DNA from: Blastococcus sp. TF02-09
GTDB lineage: Bacteria > Actinomycetota > Actinomycetes > Mycobacteriales > Geodermatophilaceae
Direction of reading: 5' to 3'
DNA length: 64,000 bases
NCBI RefSeq assembly: GCF_003319105.1
Contig: NZ_QOHH01000008.1
Coordinates: 124,001-188,000, forward strand
A model generated the notes under the pieces. It made no database searches, was not told the DNA's origin, and worked only from the letters and a program-made list of their open reading frames with translations. The stretch's first letter is position 1, and the number at the start of each line of letters is the position of its first letter. A program made the translations under genes and the position numbers. Below, piece by piece: positions 25,688 to 34,325 of this stretch.

Positions 25688-27649
25688 GTGACCGACGTCC
25701 TCTGGCAGCCGACTCCGGACAGCGTGGGGGAGACGCGCATCGCGGCCTTCGCGGAGTGGGTGGCCCGGCGACGCGGTCTCTCCTTCGGTGACCCGGTCGA
25801 CTACGACGCGCTGTGGCGCTGGTCGGTCGAGCACCTGGACCAGTTCTGGGGCGACCTGGCGCGCTGGACCGGGGTGCTCGACGTCCCCGACGACCGCGTG
25901 CTGCCCCGGCGGGAGATGCCGGGCGCGGAGTGGTTCCCCGGCACGGGCGTCAACTACGCCGAGCAGGTCTTCCGGCAGAGCACCCCCGACCACCCGGCCA
26001 TCATCGCCACGGCCGAGGACAGCGAGCCGGCCGAGATCTCCTGGGACGCGCTGCGCGGGCAGGTGGGCGCCTTCGCCGCCACCCTCCGCCGGCTGGGCGT
26101 GGGCCCCGGCGACCGCGTGAGCGGCTACCTGCCCAACGTGCCGGAGGCGGTGGTCGCCTTCCTCGGCGCCGCCTCGGTGGGTGCGGTGTGGTCGGCCTGC
26201 GCGCCCGACTTCGGCACCCGCGCCGTCCTGGACCGGTTCGCGCAGATCGAGCCCACGGTGCTGGTCGCCGTCGACGGCTACCGCTGGGGCGGGCGCGCGT
26301 TCGACCGCCGCGACGTCGTCGCCTCGCTGCGGGCGGCGCTGCCCAGCGTGCGGACGACGATCTCGGTGCCCCGGCTGTTCCCGGGCGAGCTCCCGGATGG
26401 CGCGCTGGCCTGGGCCGACGCCGTCGCCGACGTGCAGGAGCCGGTGTTCGAGCCGACCGCCTTCGACGCCCCGCTGTGGATCGTCTACTCCTCGGGCACG
26501 ACCGGGCTGCCCAAGGGCATCGTGCACGGGCACGGCGGGGTGGTGCTCGAGCAGCGCAAGTCCGCCGAGCTGCACATGGACGTCGGCGTCGGCGACCGGT
26601 TCTTCTGGTACGCCTCGACCGCCTGGATCATGTGGAACATCGCGACGTCGACGCTGCTGTCGGGCTGCACGCTCGTGGTGCACGACGGCGCACCCGCCTA
26701 TCCGGCCCTGGACGCGCAGTTCGCGCTCGCCGCGCGCACCGGCATGACCTACCTGGGCACGAGTGCCGGCTATCTGTCCGCGTGCGAGAAGGCAGGGCTG
26801 CGGCCGGGGGAGCAGCATGACCTTTCCGCGCTGCGGGGCATCGGCTCCACCGGGTCGCCGCTGCCGGCGGCTGCCTTCCGCTGGGTGTACGAGGCGGTGG
26901 CCCGTGACGTGCTGCTCGGCTCGCTGTCGGGCGGTACCGACGTCGCGACCGGGTTCATCGGCAGCTCGCCGCTGCTGCCGGTGACGGCGGGGGAGCTGCA
27001 GCGCCCGATGCTCGGGGTGGCCGCCGCGGCGTGGTCCCCCGAGGGCGAGCCGGTGACCGCTGAGCTGGGCGAGCTGGTGATCACCGAGCCGATGCCCTCG
27101 ATGCCGCTGCGGTTCTGGAACGACCCGGACGAGGCGCGGTACCGCGCCGCCTACTTCGAGCCCTGGCCCGGCGTGTGGCGGCACGGCGACTGGATGGAGA
27201 TCACCGACCGGGGCACCTGCGTCATCACCGGGCGCTCGGACTCCACGCTCAACCGCGGCGGCGTCCGGATGGGGACGGCGGACATCTACGCCGCCGTCGA
27301 GTCGGTGCCCGAGGTGCTCGACTGCGTCGTCCTCGGGGTCGAGCAGCCCGACGGCGGCTACTGGATGCCCCTGTTCGTGCAGCTCGCGCCGGGGGTGGAG
27401 CTCGGTGACGAACTGGTCCGCCGCCTGCGCGAGGTGATCCGGGAGCAGGCCTCCCCACGGCACGTGCCCGACGAGATCCTCGCCGTCCCGGCCGTGCCGC
27501 ACACCCGGACCGGCAAGCGGCTGGAGGTGCCGCTCAAGCGGCTGTTCCAGGGCGTGGACCCGGCGACGGCCGTGAACGTGGGCACCGTTGACGACCCGGC
27601 CGCGGTCGAGCACTACATCGCCCTGGCCCGGCAGCGTCGGCGTCCCTGA
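25688..27649 (+). CDS. Acetoacetyl-CoA synthetase
   Basis: 653 residues of the acyl-adenylate (ANL) superfamily. The ATP motif YSSGTTGLPKGIVHGHGG (about 267-284) and the C-terminal catalytic Lys in TRTGKRLEVPLKRLF (about 607-621) are intact. The N-terminal extension matches acetoacetyl-CoA synthetases (WQPTPD, LWRWSVEHLDQFW). It activates acetoacetate to acetoacetyl-CoA using ATP, feeding ketone bodies or lipid breakdown products to thiolase. GTG at 25688; the short upstream extension to 25652 has no support. It is followed by an acyl-CoA dehydrogenase gene, consistent with fatty acid catabolism. Confidence 0.9.
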   Translation: MTDVLWQPTPDSVGETRIAAFAEWVARRRGLSFGDPVDYDALWRWSVEHLDQFWGDLARWTGVLDVPDDRVLPRREMPGAEWFPGTGVNYAEQVFRQSTPDHPAIIATAEDSEPAEISWDALRGQVGAFAATLRRLGVGPGDRVSGYLPNVPEAVVAFLGAASVGAVWSACAPDFGTRAVLDRFAQIEPTVLVAVDGYRWGGRAFDRRDVVASLRAALPSVRTTISVPRLFPGELPDGALAWADAVADVQEPVFEPTAFDAPLWIVYSSGTTGLPKGIVHGHGGVVLEQRKSAELHMDVGVGDRFFWYASTAWIMWNIATSTLLSGCTLVVHDGAPAYPALDAQFALAARTGMTYLGTSAGYLSACEKAGLRPGEQHDLSALRGIGSTGSPLPAAAFRWVYEAVARDVLLGSLSGGTDVATGFIGSSPLLPVTAGELQRPMLGVAAAAWSPEGEPVTAELGELVITEPMPSMPLRFWNDPDEARYRAAYFEPWPGVWRHGDWMEITDRGTCVITGRSDSTLNRGGVRMGTADIYAAVESVPEVLDCVVLGVEQPDGGYWMPLFVQLAPGVELGDELVRRLREVIREQASPRHVPDEILAVPAVPHTRTGKRLEVPLKRLFQGVDPATAVNVGTVDDPAAVEHYIALARQRRRP

Positions 27650-27771
27650 TCTGCTTTTCCGCGGTAAAGCGGGTGAGGCCCGTCACGCGGGCGGATGACG
27701 GCGGCGTGCGGGGGAAAGGGGCACCGGCCAAGGTGAACGGAACATCCGCCGTCGAGGAGGGCCGACCGACG

Positions 27772-29043
27772 ATGACGTCGAGCGCCAGCACCGAAGAGAC
27801 CGAGACCCTGCTGCCCCCGCCGCCGGCGCTGCTGCCCCCGTGGCACACGCCCGAGCGCGAGGAACTGCAGCTGCAGGCCCGCCGGTTCGCGATGGACGAG
27901 GTGCTGCCGCTCGCCAACGAGCTGGATCCGCAGAAGGGCACCATCCCGGCGTCGCTGCTGGACCGGCTGGCCGAGCTCGGCTACTTCGGCATCACCGTGC
28001 CCGCCGAGCAGGGCGGCCTCGGCCTCGGCGTCTTCGAGTACTGCATGGTCAGCGAGGAGCTGGCCCGCGCCTGGATGTCGACGGCGAGCATCCTGGCCCG
28101 CTCCCAGGGCCTGGGGACGGCGGTGCCCGACGCCGATCGGCGCGAGGAGCTCAACCGGCGCAGCGCCCGCGGCGAGTGGATCGGGGCGATCGCGCTCTCC
28201 GAACCCGACGCCGGGTCCGACCTCGCCGGCGTCTCCACCCGCGCCGTCCTCGAGGGCGACGAGTGGGTGGTGACCGGGCGCAAGCGCTGGTGCGGCAACG
28301 CCGAGGCGGCCGACTTCATCCAGGTGCTCGTGCGCGAGCGGGATCCGGAGGAGGGGGAGTCGCGCTCGGCGGGGCTGATCAACCTGCTGCTGGAGAAGAA
28401 GCGCGGCGAGTTCCCCGAGGGCCTGACCGGGCACCCAATCGACAAGATCGGCTACCACGGCTTCCTGACCTGGGACCTCACCTTCGACGGTGTGCGGATC
28501 CCCAGGGACAACGTCGTCGACCAGGCCAAGGCGGCGCGCGAGGACAGCGACGAGGAGGGGAAGGCGGCCGAGCAGGCCGGGTTCGCCGAGGCGCAGAAGT
28601 TCCTCAACACCGCGCGCGTGCACACCGCCGCCCGCGCCGTCGGCCTGGCCCGCGCCGCGCTGGAGGACTCGATCCTCTACCTGCAGGAGCGCGAGCAGTT
28701 CGGCCACCCGATCGGCGACTTCCAGGCGCTGCGCTTCGCCGTCGCCGAGATGGCCGCGCAGATCGAGCAGTCGCGGGCGTTCTACCGCCAGGTCGCGCAC
28801 CTCATCGACCTCGGGCTGCCGGTGGCCAAGGAGGCGTCGATGGTGAAGCTCGAGGCGACCGAGATGTCGGTTCGGGTGACCAACCAGGCCATGCAGCTGC
28901 ACGGCGGCAACGGCTACACGACCGAGCGGCAGGTCGAGCGGCACTGGCGCGACGCCCGCCTCACCACGATCTTCGAGGGCACCAGCGAGATCCAGAAGCG
29001 GATCATCAGCGACCGCCTGCTCCCCCGCTCCCCCCTAAGCTGA
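27772..29043 (+). CDS. Acyl-CoA dehydrogenase family protein
   Basis: 423 residues, flavoprotein of the acyl-CoA dehydrogenase fold. Visible parts: the N-terminal helical domain, the beta-barrel with ALSEPDAGSDLAG (about 142-154) and VVTGRKRWCGNAEAADF, and the C-terminal four-helix domain with MQLHGGNGYTTERQVER and the end segment TTIFEGTSEIQKRII. The catalytic base Glu is likely the Glu of FEGTSE (about residue 404). ATG at 27772 follows GAGGAGGG (27754-27761); the upstream frame to 27673 has no such RBS. A 20-bp inverted repeat follows the stop. Confidence 0.9.
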   Translation: MTSSASTEETETLLPPPPALLPPWHTPEREELQLQARRFAMDEVLPLANELDPQKGTIPASLLDRLAELGYFGITVPAEQGGLGLGVFEYCMVSEELARAWMSTASILARSQGLGTAVPDADRREELNRRSARGEWIGAIALSEPDAGSDLAGVSTRAVLEGDEWVVTGRKRWCGNAEAADFIQVLVRERDPEEGESRSAGLINLLLEKKRGEFPEGLTGHPIDKIGYHGFLTWDLTFDGVRIPRDNVVDQAKAAREDSDEEGKAAEQAGFAEAQKFLNTARVHTAARAVGLARAALEDSILYLQEREQFGHPIGDFQALRFAVAEMAAQIEQSRAFYRQVAHLIDLGLPVAKEASMVKLEATEMSVRVTNQAMQLHGGNGYTTERQVERHWRDARLTTIFEGTSEIQKRIISDRLLPRSPLS

Positions 29044-29056
29044 CGGCTGAGCCGAG

Positions 29057-29113
29057 CGAGTGCGCGCTCAGCGTGGTTCTGCGGACTGCGGACCCACGCT
29101 GAGCGCGCACTCG
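29057..29113. terminator. Bidirectional 20-bp hairpin between convergent genes
   Basis: Perfect 20-bp arms at 29057-29076 and 29094-29113 with a 17-nt loop, between the acyl-CoA dehydrogenase (plus) and MFS (minus) stops. Left arm CGAGTGCGCGCTCAGCGTGG. It could terminate both genes. It shares the 10-mer GCGCACTCGT with the hairpin at 14069-14121. Confidence 0.7.
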
Positions 29114-30355
29114 TCACGCCGCGGCGAGGGCTTCCTCGTCCGCGTGGGCGATGTGCTCGAGCTGCCGCCAGATCAGCACCAGGATGAGCGCGGAGCCGAC
29201 GAAGGCGAACCAGAACGGGCCGGTGATGCCCCAGATCCTCGCGATCACGCCGCCCAGCGCCTGCCCGGCGACCATCCCTCCGAAGACGCCGATCAGGTAC
29301 AGGCTGCCCACCCGGCCCTGCAGCGCCATCGGGACGGCACGCATGCGCACGGTGCGTGCCGTGGTCCCCCAGACCGAGGCGTGCACACCGAAGACGAACA
29401 TGATCACCATCGCCACCCAGCCGGTCGTGGTAAGCGCGAAGCCGAGATGGGCGAACGTCTCGATGACCAGGCCGACGCGCATGATGTCCGCCAGGCCGAC
29501 CCGCCGCTCCAGCCAGTCGTAGCCGATCGTGCCGAGGACCCCGCCGAGGGCGCTGACCGAGGTGAGCAGACCGAAGCCCACGGCACCCAGGTCGAGGGTG
29601 TCCGTGGCGTAGAGGACGAGCACCGACCACGCGGCGCCATAGGTGACGTTGAACGTGACGATCGTGAGCGTCAGCGTCCGGACCGGCGCATTGCCCCACG
29701 TCCAGCGCCAGCCCTCGGCGACGTCGCGCCGCAGGTGGCTCGGCGTCTCCGGTCGCGGGACGGCGGGCACGGCCATGCGGGACACCAGGATCACCGCGAG
29801 CACGAGGCACAGCGCCTGGACGACGAACGGCCAGGCCGCGCCCGCCGCGAAGAGGAATGCGCCGATGGCGGGCCCGGCGAGGTTATTCATGGTCAGGTGG
29901 CCGGCCATCACGCGCGCAGTGCCGACGCCGAGGTCGCGCTTCGCCACCAACATGGGCAGGAGGGTGCCGCTGGTGGTGTCGGCGAAGACCTCGGCGACGC
30001 CCATGAGGAACATCGCAGTCAGGACGACGACGACGTCGACCGCACCTGTGACGAGCGCCAGCGCGAGCACGGCGAGCACGCCGGCGCGGATCAGGTTGAC
30101 GACGATCACCAGGCGTCGGCGGTCCACCCGATCGGCGACCACGCCTGCGGAGAGCCCGAAGAGCAGCCAGGGCAGCCGTTGCAGGAGGGCGGCCAGGGCG
30201 ACGAGGAGCGGGTCCGAGGTTTGCGAGGCGACCAGCAGCGGCCCGGCGGCCAGGGCGATGCCGTCACCGAGGTTGCTCGACCAGGACGAGCCGACCAGCC
30301 AGCGGAACGGCGTCCCCATGCGGGCCGGCAGCACTGCGTCCACGATCCGGCTCAC
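29114..30355 (-). CDS. MFS transporter (drug/solute exporter-like)
   Basis: About 413 residues with 12 hydrophobic helices. The start segment has the common exporter pattern SSWSSNLGDGIALAAGPLL, and a loop contains ADRVDRRRLVI (residues about 68-78), the MFS A-motif position. The substrate cannot be read from sequence. GTG at 30355 was chosen over an in-frame GTG at 30385, which would abut the GH13 stop directly and adds 10 residues without an RBS. The GH13 gene stop lies 30 bp upstream on the same strand, so the two may be co-transcribed. Confidence 0.82.
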   Translation of the reverse strand: MSRIVDAVLPARMGTPFRWLVGSSWSSNLGDGIALAAGPLLVASQTSDPLLVALAALLQRLPWLLFGLSAGVVADRVDRRRLVIVVNLIRAGVLAVLALALVTGAVDVVVVLTAMFLMGVAEVFADTTSGTLLPMLVAKRDLGVGTARVMAGHLTMNNLAGPAIGAFLFAAGAAWPFVVQALCLVLAVILVSRMAVPAVPRPETPSHLRRDVAEGWRWTWGNAPVRTLTLTIVTFNVTYGAAWSVLVLYATDTLDLGAVGFGLLTSVSALGGVLGTIGYDWLERRVGLADIMRVGLVIETFAHLGFALTTTGWVAMVIMFVFGVHASVWGTTARTVRMRAVPMALQGRVGSLYLIGVFGGMVAGQALGGVIARIWGITGPFWFAFVGSALILVLIWRQLEHIAHADEEALAAA

Positions 30356-30385
30356 CCGTCGAACCCTAGGTGGGCGATCTGCCAC

Positions 30386-31915
30386 TCACAGTTGCAGGAC
30401 GCGGGCCTCCCACGGGCGCAGCTCCGCGCCGGCGTCGGGCAGGTTGCCCAGCACCAGCTCCGCGTCGACCGCCGCGGGCAGCAGCGACGCCAGGTCGTGC
30501 GGCGTGCGCGAGAGGTTGCAGACGACGAGCAGCGTGACGCCGTCCAGCGACCGGGTGAACGCGTACACCTCGTCGTGGTCGGGCAGCAGCATGGAGAAGT
30601 CGCCCAGTGCGACCACCGGCAGCTCGTGCCGCAGCGCGATCAGCCGGCGGTAGTGGGCGAGCACCGACGTCGGGTCCTCGCGCTGCGCGGCCGCGTTCCA
30701 CTCGACGTGGTCGGGGTTGACCGCCAGCCACGGCGTGCCGGTGGTGAAGCCGGCGTTCGGCGAGGCGTCCCACTGCACCGGCGTGCGGGCGTTGTCCCGG
30801 CTCATCGCCCGCAGCGCGGCCAGCACCTCGCCCGGGTCGTGCCCCGCCGAGACCGCCTGCACCGAGTGGTTGAGCGACTCGACGTCGGCGAACTCCTCGA
30901 GCGCCTGGAACGGGAAGTTCGCCATCCCGAGCTCCTCGCCCTGGTAGACGTAGGGCGTCCCCCGGTGCAGGTGCAGCAGCGTGGCGAGGCACGTGGCCGA
31001 GTCTCGCCGGAAGCGCGGGGAGTCGTCGCCGAAGCGCGACACCGCCCGCGGCTGGTCGTGAGTGTACCTCCGCGCCTCCTCGACGGTCACGCCGGGCATC
31101 TCGCCGACGGTGAGGAACGTTCCGTCCCGCCCGGCGAACACCTCGCGGTGCATCTCCTGCAGGAATTCGTGGATCCGCGGCCCGTTCAGGAACGAGGAGA
31201 AACCGCTGCCCAGCGACGAGCCGGGGATGGGCCGGCCATCACGCAGCGAGCCGTCCGGGGCGACGTCCTTGCTGATCATGTTGATGACGTCCATCCGGAA
31301 GCCGTCGACCCCGCGGTCGAGCCACCAGCGCATCATCTCGTACACCGCCGTCCTGACCTGCGGGTTCTCCCAGTTCAGGTCGGGCTGCCGGCGGTCGAAC
31401 AGGTGCAGGTAGTACTCGCCGCTGGCCCCGTCGAGCTCCCACACCGGACCGGAAAAGAACGACTGCCAGTTCGTCGGCTCGGCACCCGGCTCGCCGGCGG
31501 AGAAGCCGGCGCGCGGCGGCCGCCACCAGTACCAGTCGCGCTGGGGCGAGTCCGGCGACGACCGGGACTCGACGAACCAGGGGTGCGCGTCGCTGGTGTG
31601 GTTGACCACCAGGTCCATGACCAGCTTCATCCCGCGCGCGTGCAGCGCCGTGATCAGCTCGTCGAGCTGCGCCAGCGAGCCGAAGAGCGGGTCGATGTCC
31701 CGGTAGTCGCTGATGTCGTAGCCGTTGTCGGCCTGCGGTGACGGGTGAACCGGCGAGAGCCAGAGGACGTCGACGCCGAGGTCGGCCAGGTGGTCCAGGC
31801 GCTGCAGGATCCCGCCCAGGTCACCGATGCCGTCGCCGTCCGAGTCCATGAACGAGCGCGGGTAGACCTGGTAGACGACGGCGCGGGTCCACCAGGGCGC
31901 GGCTGCGGAGTCCAT
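30386..31915 (-). CDS. GH13 alpha-glucosidase-like protein with internal in-frame deletion
   Basis: 509 residues of the oligo-1,6-glucosidase/alpha-glucosidase branch of GH13. Region I DLVVNH (101-106), the nucleophile Asp209 in GFRMDV, the acid/base Glu272 in VGEMPG and the C-terminal beta domain are all present. After EEARRYTH at residue 286 the text jumps directly to DQPRAVSRFGDDSP. In relatives about 59 residues (from FQFEH to the conserved WNNHD) separate these points, so strands and helices between barrel strands 5 and 7 are missing, as is the Asn of the NHD motif. Catalysis is therefore unlikely unless the sequence is in error. It probably would cleave alpha-1,4/1,6 glucosides. Confidence 0.8.
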   Translation of the reverse strand: MDSAAAPWWTRAVVYQVYPRSFMDSDGDGIGDLGGILQRLDHLADLGVDVLWLSPVHPSPQADNGYDISDYRDIDPLFGSLAQLDELITALHARGMKLVMDLVVNHTSDAHPWFVESRSSPDSPQRDWYWWRPPRAGFSAGEPGAEPTNWQSFFSGPVWELDGASGEYYLHLFDRRQPDLNWENPQVRTAVYEMMRWWLDRGVDGFRMDVINMISKDVAPDGSLRDGRPIPGSSLGSGFSSFLNGPRIHEFLQEMHREVFAGRDGTFLTVGEMPGVTVEEARRYTHDQPRAVSRFGDDSPRFRRDSATCLATLLHLHRGTPYVYQGEELGMANFPFQALEEFADVESLNHSVQAVSAGHDPGEVLAALRAMSRDNARTPVQWDASPNAGFTTGTPWLAVNPDHVEWNAAAQREDPTSVLAHYRRLIALRHELPVVALGDFSMLLPDHDEVYAFTRSLDGVTLLVVCNLSRTPHDLASLLPAAVDAELVLGNLPDAGAELRPWEARVLQL

Positions 31916-31932
31916 GCCCGAATCTGCCCGGA

Positions 31933-32322
31933 TCAGGACGACGGGAACCTGTGGTGCACGGCCTCCACGTTGTTGCCGTCCAGGTCGCGGACGAAGACGC
32001 CATAGTAGCCCGGGTGGTACTCGGGCCACTCGCGGGGCGCGTGCAGGATCTCCGCGCCGGCCTCCTGCGCGGCGGCGAACACCGCGTCGACGGCGTCCCG
32101 GGACGGCGCGGCCAGCGCGAGGTGCACCGGCCGATTCCCCGGTCCCTCCACCGGCGACGTCCACAGCTGCGGCTGGCCGGCCGGCCCCGCCAGACCGATC
32201 ACCGGCCCGTGCGGGGTGTCGAAGCGCATCATCTCGTGCACGCCGCACGGCTCGAAGACGCGCACGTAGAACGCCGCCGCCGCCGCGGGGTCGGTGCACT
32301 GCAGGCCCAGGTGGTCGATCAT
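31933..32322 (-). CDS. VOC family (glyoxalase/bleomycin-resistance fold) protein
   Basis: 129 residues with two beta-alpha-beta-beta-beta modules. The start MIDHLGLQCTDPAAAAAFY and C-terminal YYGVFVRDLDGNNVEAVHH give the two paired metal-ligand positions (His near the start, Glu and His at the end) of this superfamily. The ligand is unknown. ATG at 32322 is chosen because the longer frame to 32472 is the reverse strand of the pseudogene region. It lies 17 bp from the GH13 start and shares its direction, so it may be the first gene of that transcript. Confidence 0.78.
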   Translation of the reverse strand: MIDHLGLQCTDPAAAAAFYVRVFEPCGVHEMMRFDTPHGPVIGLAGPAGQPQLWTSPVEGPGNRPVHLALAAPSRDAVDAVFAAAQEAGAEILHAPREWPEYHPGYYGVFVRDLDGNNVEAVHHRFPSS

Positions 32323-32430
32323 CGCCGGACCGTAGCGACGGGCACTGACAGCGGTCGATGGGTTCCGCTGCCGTCGCGGGTCGGAACGGATGAGAGCACG
32401 CACACCGGCGTGCCACCCACCCCCCCGAGG

Positions 32431-32762
32431 GGATTTGGCTTCGACGAGCAGTTGGCGACGAGAACACGGCATCGGTCGAGATCAGCGAGCAGATCACCGC
32501 CATGCTGCTCACCCGCGCGCGCTTCGCCGACTTCGTGCCGAGCGGCACCGTGGGGAACCCGGCGCAGGCGACGACGGTGATCAACGCCCTGTCCGTCGAC
32601 TCCCGCGCCGAGGCCGACGACATGCTCGTCCGGGCCCTCGCCGCGGAGGGCAAGCCGTGGCAGCCGGCGCAGGACCACGGCTTCATGTACGGCACCAGCT
32701 TCACCGACCCGGACGGTCACGTCTGGGAGGCGATCTGGACGGACCCCTCCGCGGTGCAGTGA
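32431..32762 (+). pseudogene. Truncated, frameshifted VOC protein relic
   Basis: From 32431 a frame reads GFGFDEQ, then the reading shifts by one base near 32454 so that GDENTASVEISEQITAMLLT follows in a different frame, continuing to the stop at 32762 with FTDPDGHVWEAIW at the end. Adding a single G to the TTGG run would restore one frame. The N-terminal 20-25 residues of the usual VOC start (NLPV.DL..S..FF) are absent upstream, where the divergent VOC gene begins. The 86-residue piece from ATG 32502 therefore lacks its first strand and helix and is very likely non-functional. Confidence 0.75.
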
Positions 32763-32839
32763 CCGACCGGGCGACCCGCTCCCCGCGCTGCTTGGATGGG
32801 TCGCGGCGCCGGGAGAGCCCCGGCGCAGGAGGGAGCACC

Positions 32840-33217
32840 GTGGCTGAACTGACCCGTCCCGAGGTCGAGCCGCCGACCGGACCCGCCCCCGACGACCTCG
32901 TGATCGAGGACCTCGTCGTCGGCGACGGTCCCGAGGCCAAGGCCGGTGACCTCATCAGCGCCCACTACGTCGGTGTCACCCACGACGGCGGCGAGCAGTT
33001 CGACGCCTCCTGGGACCGCGGCGACCCGCTGGAGTTCCGCCTCGGCGTCGGCATGGTCATCCAGGGCTGGGACGAGGGCATGACCGGCATGAAGGTCGGC
33101 GGCCGCCGCCGGCTCACGATCCCGCCGCACAAGGCCTACGGGGAGCGCGGCGCCGGCGGCGTCATCAAGCCCGGCGCCACCCTCGTCTTCGTGGTGGACC
33201 TCGTCGGCGTGCGCTGA
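32840..33217 (+). CDS. FKBP-type peptidyl-prolyl isomerase
   Basis: 125 residues, a single FKBP domain. Core marks are SAHYVGV, FDASWDRGDPLEFRLGVGMVIQGWDEGMTGMKVGGRRRLTIPP, and YGERGAGG, forming the hydrophobic pocket (Tyr, Phe, Asp, Val-Ile, Trp, Tyr) in the usual order. It catalyses cis-trans isomerisation of Xaa-Pro bonds, cytosolic here, with no signal peptide. GTG at 32840 has GGAGGGAG at 32827-32834 and removes the long antisense-like upstream frame (to 32390). A strong hairpin follows the stop. Confidence 0.92.
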   Translation: MAELTRPEVEPPTGPAPDDLVIEDLVVGDGPEAKAGDLISAHYVGVTHDGGEQFDASWDRGDPLEFRLGVGMVIQGWDEGMTGMKVGGRRRLTIPPHKAYGERGAGGVIKPGATLVFVVDLVGVR

Positions 33218-33223
33218 CCGCGA

Positions 33224-33260
33224 CCCGCGGGCGGGTGTGCATGGCGCGCCCGCCCGCGGG
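33224..33260 (+). terminator. 12-bp GC hairpin after FKBP gene
   Basis: Perfect stem CCCGCGGGCGGG (33224-33235) with CCCGCCCGCGGG (33249-33260) around a 13-nt loop, starting 7 nt after the FKBP stop. Confidence 0.6.
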
Positions 33261-33274
33261 GCACCGCAGCGCGC

Positions 33275-34285
33275 ATGACGCAGCCCGCCCCCGCCCCGGG
33301 GCACGTCCTGGCGAAGGACGCCGGGGAGGGCCAGGGGAACAGCGAGTCCACCGGCACCGTCGTCGTCGCCGGGCTGGCCAACCTGGGCATCGCGATCGCC
33401 AAGCTGGTCGGCGGCCTGATCAGCCACTCCTCGGCGATGATGTCCGAGGCGGCGCACTCGCTGGCGGACACGATCACCGAGGTCCTGCTTTTCGTCGCGC
33501 TCAAGCGGGGCGCCAGGGACCCGGACGCGCGGCACCCGATCGGCTACGGCCGCGAGACCTACTTCTGGGCGCTGCTCGCCTGCCTGGCCACCTTCACGCT
33601 GGGCGCGGGCTTCTCGTTCTGGCAGGGCATCTCGACGATCCTCGAGGGCGAGGAGCAGGGCGACCCCCTCGTCGCCTACATCGTGCTGGCGGTCTCGTTC
33701 GTCCTGGAGGGCGAGTCCTGGCTCAAGGCGGTCCGGCAGGTGCGCAGCTCGGCCCGCCGATGGGGGACGACGCCCCGCCGGTACCTCGCCGAGACGTCGG
33801 ACACGACCGTCAAGGCGGTGACCTTCGAGGACAGTGCCGCGCTGATCGGGCTGGTGCTCGCCGCGCTCGGCCTCTTCCTGGAGCAGGTCACCGGCGACCC
33901 CCTGTGGGACGGCATCGCCGCGATCCTGATCGGTGTCCTGCTGCTCTTCGTGGCGGGTGCGCTGGCCTGGGCCAACGTGTCGCTGCTCATCGGGCAGTCC
34001 GTGGCGCCGTCGATCGAGGCGCAGTTCCGCGAGGAGCTGGCGGGGGTGGAGCAGGTCAGCGCCGTCCCGGTGCTGATGACCACCGTGATCGGGCCGGGGC
34101 AGCTGATCGTCATGGCCAAGGTCGACTTCGACGACACCGCGACGGTCGCCGACATCGAGCGGGCGTCCGACGAGGCCAAGCGGCGCCTGGTCGCCCGGCA
34201 CGAGGGCGTGCGCTACGTCTTCCTCGATCCCACGCGGGGAGACGGCCGGGCGCGGGCCCGGGCCCACCGGCCGCCGGCCGGCTAA
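33275..34285 (+). CDS. Cation diffusion facilitator family transporter
   Basis: 336 residues. Six helices are expected. The metal site is visible in TM2, HSLADTITEV (about residues 64-73), in the HxxxD form of the family, and TM5 carries the DxxxD-like pattern FEDSAALIGLVLAALGL (about 186-202). The N-terminal GTVVVAGLANLGIAIAKLVGGL (about 28-49) is typical. It exports divalent metal such as zinc, manganese or iron by proton antiport. ATG at 33275. A small hairpin separates it from the DsbA-family gene. Confidence 0.85.
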   Translation: MTQPAPAPGHVLAKDAGEGQGNSESTGTVVVAGLANLGIAIAKLVGGLISHSSAMMSEAAHSLADTITEVLLFVALKRGARDPDARHPIGYGRETYFWALLACLATFTLGAGFSFWQGISTILEGEEQGDPLVAYIVLAVSFVLEGESWLKAVRQVRSSARRWGTTPRRYLAETSDTTVKAVTFEDSAALIGLVLAALGLFLEQVTGDPLWDGIAAILIGVLLLFVAGALAWANVSLLIGQSVAPSIEAQFREELAGVEQVSAVPVLMTTVIGPGQLIVMAKVDFDDTATVADIERASDEAKRRLVARHEGVRYVFLDPTRGDGRARARAHRPPAG

Positions 34286-34296
34286 CTGCCGGAATG

Positions 34297-34314
34297 CCCT
34301 GGCGGACGCCAGGG
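34297..34314 (+). terminator. Small hairpin between CDF and DsbA genes
   Basis: CCCTGGCG/CGCCAGGG inverted repeat at 34297-34304 and 34307-34314, giving about a 7-bp stem with a tight loop, 12 nt after the transporter stop. Confidence 0.4.
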
Positions 34315-34325
34315 TTGGGCCGGGC

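Noticed and set aside
29060-31741. 893-codon plus-strand frame
   Set aside because: Antisense shadow of the MFS and GH13 genes, with His/Arg/Gln-rich repeats; no recognisable domain.
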